Assembly (NCBI GenBank): GCA_022578965.1
Contig: MU401054.1
Location: forward strand, 1-11,354
Direction: 5' to 3'
DNA: 11,354 nucleotides
Source: Xylaria sp. FL1777
Taxonomy: Eukaryota > Ascomycota > Sordariomycetes > Xylariales > Xylariaceae
The notes beneath the pieces are model-generated. The model made no database searches, had not been told where the DNA came from, and saw only the letters and a list, made by a program, of their open reading frames with translations. A program made the translations under genes and the position numbers. Positions 9,190 through 11,354 of this stretch are shown piece by piece (position 1 is the first letter of the stretch; each line of letters opens with the position of its first letter).

Positions 9190-9640
9190 TTAAACAAACA
9201 TATTACTAACATTAAAAATAGTTTTAATCTTGTTAAAAAATCTTATAAAATTAGTTTAAATAAAGCTATTTATAATGTTTATATAAAAAAGCTTAATAGT
9301 TTAGCAAGCTAAAAATTTATGCTTTATTACTAAATATTTATATTTAGCACAATATTTTTATATTACTAATTATTAGCTAAACTTTATATAAAATAAAAAT
9401 AAAACAACTTATTTTTATATTGCTAACTTTGCTAATTAATTAAAACTAAGCTTTATAAATTAACAAAAAACGTAAAAATACCTTTAGAAAGCAAAACTGC
9501 ATAACTGCAAAATTAACACAATAATTATTTAAAGTTTTTTAAACAATAGCACAATTCTTATTTATAATAACTTCTTTATAATTATTTTTTTAAAAAACAA
9601 AAAAATAAACAAACTAGTTTAATAACTTTTAAATATATAT
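9190..9640 (+). pseudogene. Doubtful third reading frame between Pol and 3' LTR
   Basis: In frame 1 (codon starts congruent to 1 mod 3), 9190-9309 has no stop for 40 codons, where chance gives about one per twelve. It reads as a Lys/Ser/Leu-rich helical stretch (Leu-Val-Lys-Lys-Ser-Tyr near 9229-9246). Beyond the stop at 9310 the frame continues with scattered stops and with more unmutated codons than usual near 9475-9500. I recognise no family. Frame 0 around 9462-9560 also reads plausibly, so the phase is uncertain. Confidence 0.22.
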
Positions 9641-9753
9641 TACATTAAAATATAATATAACAAACAATTAACTTATTAATAAAACTAATCTAAAATAAAT
9701 ATAAATTAACTTATAAGCTTATATAAAATATAGCTATTTATATAGCTTATTTA

Positions 9754-9804
9754 AGCTATTACTTTTAAATCTTTAAATTTATAAACTATATTTAAAAGTA
9801 AGCT
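9754..9804. repeat. Inverted repeat (stem-loop)
   Basis: TACTTTTAAAT at 9760-9770 pairs with ATTTAAAAGTA at 9790-9800, and AGCT flanks both arms (9754-9757, 9801-9804). The loop is 19 bases. No run of T follows in a way that suggests a terminator. It could be a remnant of a small inverted-repeat insertion. Confidence 0.6.
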
Positions 9805-10001
9805 ATTTTTTAGCTAAAATGTTTTTTTAAAACGTTTAAAACAAAGCTAATATATTAATAAACTACTTAAAACTATTGCTTTTTTAATAATTTTATACTT
9901 TTTATTTTTAGCTTTAATAGTTTGCTTATAAAATTTACAAATAAAAATTACTATAAAAACAAGCTAACGTTTAGCTAGCATAAAAACTTTAATATTTGCA
10001 T

Positions 10002-10281
10002 TAAAATCAAACTTATTTTTTATATTATTTATATTAAAATCGCGCAAAATAACATTTAAATTTTTATTTAAATTCATAAAGTTTAAATTATTTTTATTTT
10101 TATTTTTATTTTTTTTTTTTAACTTATAAAAAGCCTAATAATATTTATATTTTTATTAAAATTAAAGCTGTTTTAAAAAAAAAGCAAACTATTAAAACTT
10201 TTATTTTTATTACTAAAATTATTAAACTTTTAGCAAAAAAGTTTATTAAAGTTCTGTTTTATAATAAAATCAAACTTATTT
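10002..10281. repeat. Direct 17-mer repeated 263 bp apart
   Basis: TAAAATCAAACTTATTT occurs at 10002-10018 and 10265-10281. Both copies keep a TpC, which is rare elsewhere in this window. They may mark an internal duplication of the 3' tract. Confidence 0.6.
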
Positions 10282-10318
10282 CTAAATAAATTTAAGCATA
10301 AAGCAAGTTATAATAATT

Positions 10319-10508
10319 TTTTGCGTTTATATTTATAACTATAGCTTTAATTGCAACTATATTTATATATACTACTTTTAACTACTGCAAATTTAAGCAG
10401 CATAATTATAATATAAATAATAATTAAAAAAAAAGCAAAAAAAATGTAAAATAAATATAAAAATAGCAGTAATAAAATATATAACTAAAACTAATTGTTT
10501 AGCAGCAG

Positions 10509-10554
<46 letters not shown>

Positions 10555-10577
10555 GTAATAAAAATATAAACGCAAAA
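10319..10577. repeat. Imperfect inverted repeat flanking the A40 tract
   Basis: The left arm (about 10319-10343, TTTTGCGTTTATATTTATAA and on) is the reverse complement of the right arm (about 10551-10577, ending AATATAAACGCAAAA). There are 15 exact terminal pairs, then a 2-base offset and six more pairs. Beyond the arms a second match (an AACTTGC-type word, about 10302-10312 against 10577-10587) appears if a gap of about 13 bases is allowed. The arms enclose about 207 bases, including the A40 run. It could be a small inverted-repeat insertion or a foldback. Confidence 0.55.
10511..10550 (+). repeat. Pure poly(A) tract, 40 bases
   Basis: Forty uninterrupted A follow AGCAGCAGCT and precede TATAGTAATA. 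Possible origins are a retroposed poly(A) tail, simple slippage, or a former purine repeat such as (GA)n collapsed by loss of GpA. No target duplication that would prove a retroposed tail is visible. The Phe-rich minus-strand ORF across it is an artefact of this run. Confidence 0.95.
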
Positions 10578-10789
10578 CTTGCTATAAATATAACACAAAA
10601 CAAACATAACTTAACATATAAACATAAATATAAATATATAAATACTTTAATTACTATACTACATAAGCATTTTATTTAACATATTATATTTATGCTTAAT
10701 TACTTTATACTATTTTATTTTACTACTTATACTTAAAATTAATTACTTTAATTAATTTTACTTATATATAAGTTAAAAATAACCTAATT

Positions 10790-10802
10790 AAAAAAAAAAA
10801 AA
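10790..10802 (+). promoter_or_regulatory. Polypurine tract (plus-strand primer site)
   Basis: Thirteen A lie four bases (TAGT) before the 3' LTR. LTR elements need a purine run here, left uncut by RNase H, to prime plus-strand DNA. Any G in the original tract may have decayed to A. The position is right, but the sequence is not distinctive in such A-rich DNA. Confidence 0.6.
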
Positions 10803-10806
10803 TAGT

Positions 10807-10999
10807 TATTATAACTAAGCTACTTAAGTACTTTAGCACATATTACAAGTTATATATATATATAAAATATCTTTTTTATATTTATTTTATAAAAGTTTTC
10901 TTTTTTTTTTAAGCTTTAGTTTTATTAAATACTTACTATAAAACTAAAAATATATTAATTATTATATTTAACCTTTAATGCTTTATACTTTCTATAACA
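10807..10999 (+). repeat. 3' long terminal repeat (193 bp)
   Basis: It aligns without gaps to 3141-3333 at an offset of 7,666. The 11 differences are all transitions. Its first bases read TATTATA instead of TGTTATA, so the terminal TG has decayed to TA. It ends TATAACA as the 5' copy does. At 10836-10846 it keeps G/C bases that the 5' copy has lost, while at 3215, 3293 and 3325 the 5' copy is the less mutated one. Confidence 0.95.
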
Positions 11000-11004
11000 T
11001 AAAA
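11000..11004. repeat. Target-site duplication, right copy
   Basis: TAAAA directly follows the 3' LTR and matches 3136-3140. Together they define the insertion point inside the older reading frame. Confidence 0.88.
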
Positions 11005-11354
11005 TAAAACCTTAAATAACTAAAAATTATAAAATAATAACAAATTTTATAATTATTAATAATATATTAAAAATATAAATATTAATAGCAAATATAATGC
11101 TAAACTATATTTTTTTAAGTAATATAACTATTAAAAAACAGATTTTTTATAAATAAAAAAGTATTTTTGCTATACTAAATAATTATAAAATTATTATATT
11201 ATTTAAGTTTAAAAAAAGCTTTTTAATATAGTTAATAAAGCGTTTATTTATTAATATAACTAGCAAAAAGTATTATATTATAATTATTAAATAATATAAA
11301 AATACTTTAAAAAAACTATAAATTATTAAATATTAAAACTATTATATAAAAAAC
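11005..11354 (+). pseudogene. Continuation of the interrupted older frame
   Basis: Removing the Gypsy element with one target copy takes out 7,864 bp, so frame 2 on the left should resume in frame 0 here. Frame 0 is indeed the protein-like phase: from 11079 to the end it reads as Ile/Leu/Lys/Asn-rich codons with few stops, for example M-L-N-Y-I-F-L-S-N-I-T-I at 11097-11132 and a stretch open from 11160 to about 11228. The product is not recognised. A damaged retropepsin or later part of a Copia or Gypsy polyprotein would fit the order after a zinc knuckle. The window ends before any diagnostic domain. Loose inverted similarity between about 11157-11190 and 11285-11315 is also present. Confidence 0.42.

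Larger units (their letters stand above)
8781..10789 (+). other. Long 3' tract of the element, no recognised gene
   Basis: About 2 kb separates the end of Pol from the polypurine tract, much more than the few hundred bases usual in Gypsy elements. I find no transposase, env or other family motif. In frame 1, 9190-9309 is open for 40 codons and the following 9310-9640 remains protein-like, so a third gene is possible but unproven. The tract also holds stem-loop arms (9754-9804), a repeated 17-mer (10002-10018 and 10265-10281), a T-rich microsatellite (10088-10120) and the A40 run. From 10600 to 10789 the + strand has almost no G. Confidence 0.5.
3141..10999 (+). mobile_element. Ty3/Gypsy LTR retrotransposon, complete in structure, inactivated by point mutation
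   Basis: A 7,859-bp element is bounded by two 193-bp direct LTRs and a TAAAA target duplication. The order on the + strand is 5' LTR, Gag-like frame, Pol with reverse transcriptase, RNase H and integrase, then a long 3' tract, an A-rich polypurine tract and the 3' LTR. Integrase after reverse transcriptase places it in Ty3/Gypsy rather than Copia. The LTRs differ at 11 sites, all transitions, with no indel. Pol stays in one frame for about 2.9 kb with many stops and with its catalytic Asp/Glu codons turned into Asn/Lys. This is decay by C-to-T/G-to-A mutation, not by deletion. No primer-binding site can be recognised after the 5' LTR. The element sits inside an older ruined frame, making a nested insertion. 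It cannot encode working proteins. Confidence 0.95.

Noticed and set aside
10393..10575. 60-codon minus-strand ORF with a poly-Phe run
   Set aside because: It is created by the A40 tract read backwards, with no start context or family resemblance.
1..11354. Mitochondrial, apicoplast or Plasmodium-like AT-rich DNA
   Set aside because: A Ty3/Gypsy element with LTRs and a target duplication, decayed purely by transitions, is a nuclear signature typical of filamentous fungi. No organelle gene or tRNA was seen.
78..11354. Inverted similarity between the first 150 bases and the last 100 bases of the window
   Set aside because: Matches such as ATAATAG and ATTTATAGT can be aligned only with gaps at about 70% identity, which is near chance for DNA this AT-rich.
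1..11354. CRISPR array, tRNA, rRNA or an intact regulatory system
   Set aside because: No regularly spaced repeats, no tRNA-like GC stems, and too little G+C for a structured RNA gene. I saw nothing to support such a system.

Overview
This window is extremely AT-rich nuclear DNA. In the 480 bases I hand-counted, G+C is about 14-15%. TpA is everywhere, CpG is nearly absent, and no real ORF is open. It looks like an AT-isochore of a filamentous fungus, probably an ascomycete, in which transposons were destroyed by a repeat-induced-point-mutation (RIP)-like process. The evidence is a textbook Ty3/Gypsy retrotransposon whose LTR pair differs only by transitions and whose reading frames are full of stops but run without visible indels. 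I found no living gene, tRNA, rRNA or CRISPR array.

Layout. Bases 1-780 are low-complexity AT with a partial 142-bp duplication. From about 780 to 2460 the + strand is T-rich with G>C, and a weakly coherent ruined reading frame can be followed on the minus strand. From about 2400 to 3140 the + strand turns A-rich with C>G and carries a ruined + frame that includes a CCHC zinc knuckle, so it is a Gag-like piece of an older element. A second retrotransposon is inserted into this older frame. It spans 3141-10999 (7,859 bp), with 193-bp LTRs beginning TGTTATA and ending TATAACA and a 5-bp target duplication TAAAA at 3136-3140 and 11000-11004. The older frame resumes at 11005 in exactly the phase predicted by removing the insertion, and runs to the window end.

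Inside the inserted element, a Gag-like frame (about 3480-5084) is followed in the -1 phase by a Pol frame (about 5760-8780). Pol holds reverse transcriptase, RNase H, a DD35E integrase, a GPY/F module and possibly a chromodomain. This order identifies the Ty3/Gypsy (Metaviridae) type, perhaps a chromovirus. Almost every catalytic Asp or Glu codon has become Asn or Lys (GA to AA). About 2 kb with no recognised function lies between Pol and the 3' LTR. It holds a pure A40 tract between two arms of an inverted repeat, and one doubtful third frame.

The most unusual signal is the mutation footprint. Surviving C almost always follows A or G, and TpC/GpA is strongly depleted. CpA, the classical RIP target, is less affected than expected. 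The mutator's 5' neighbour preference therefore deserves a check.
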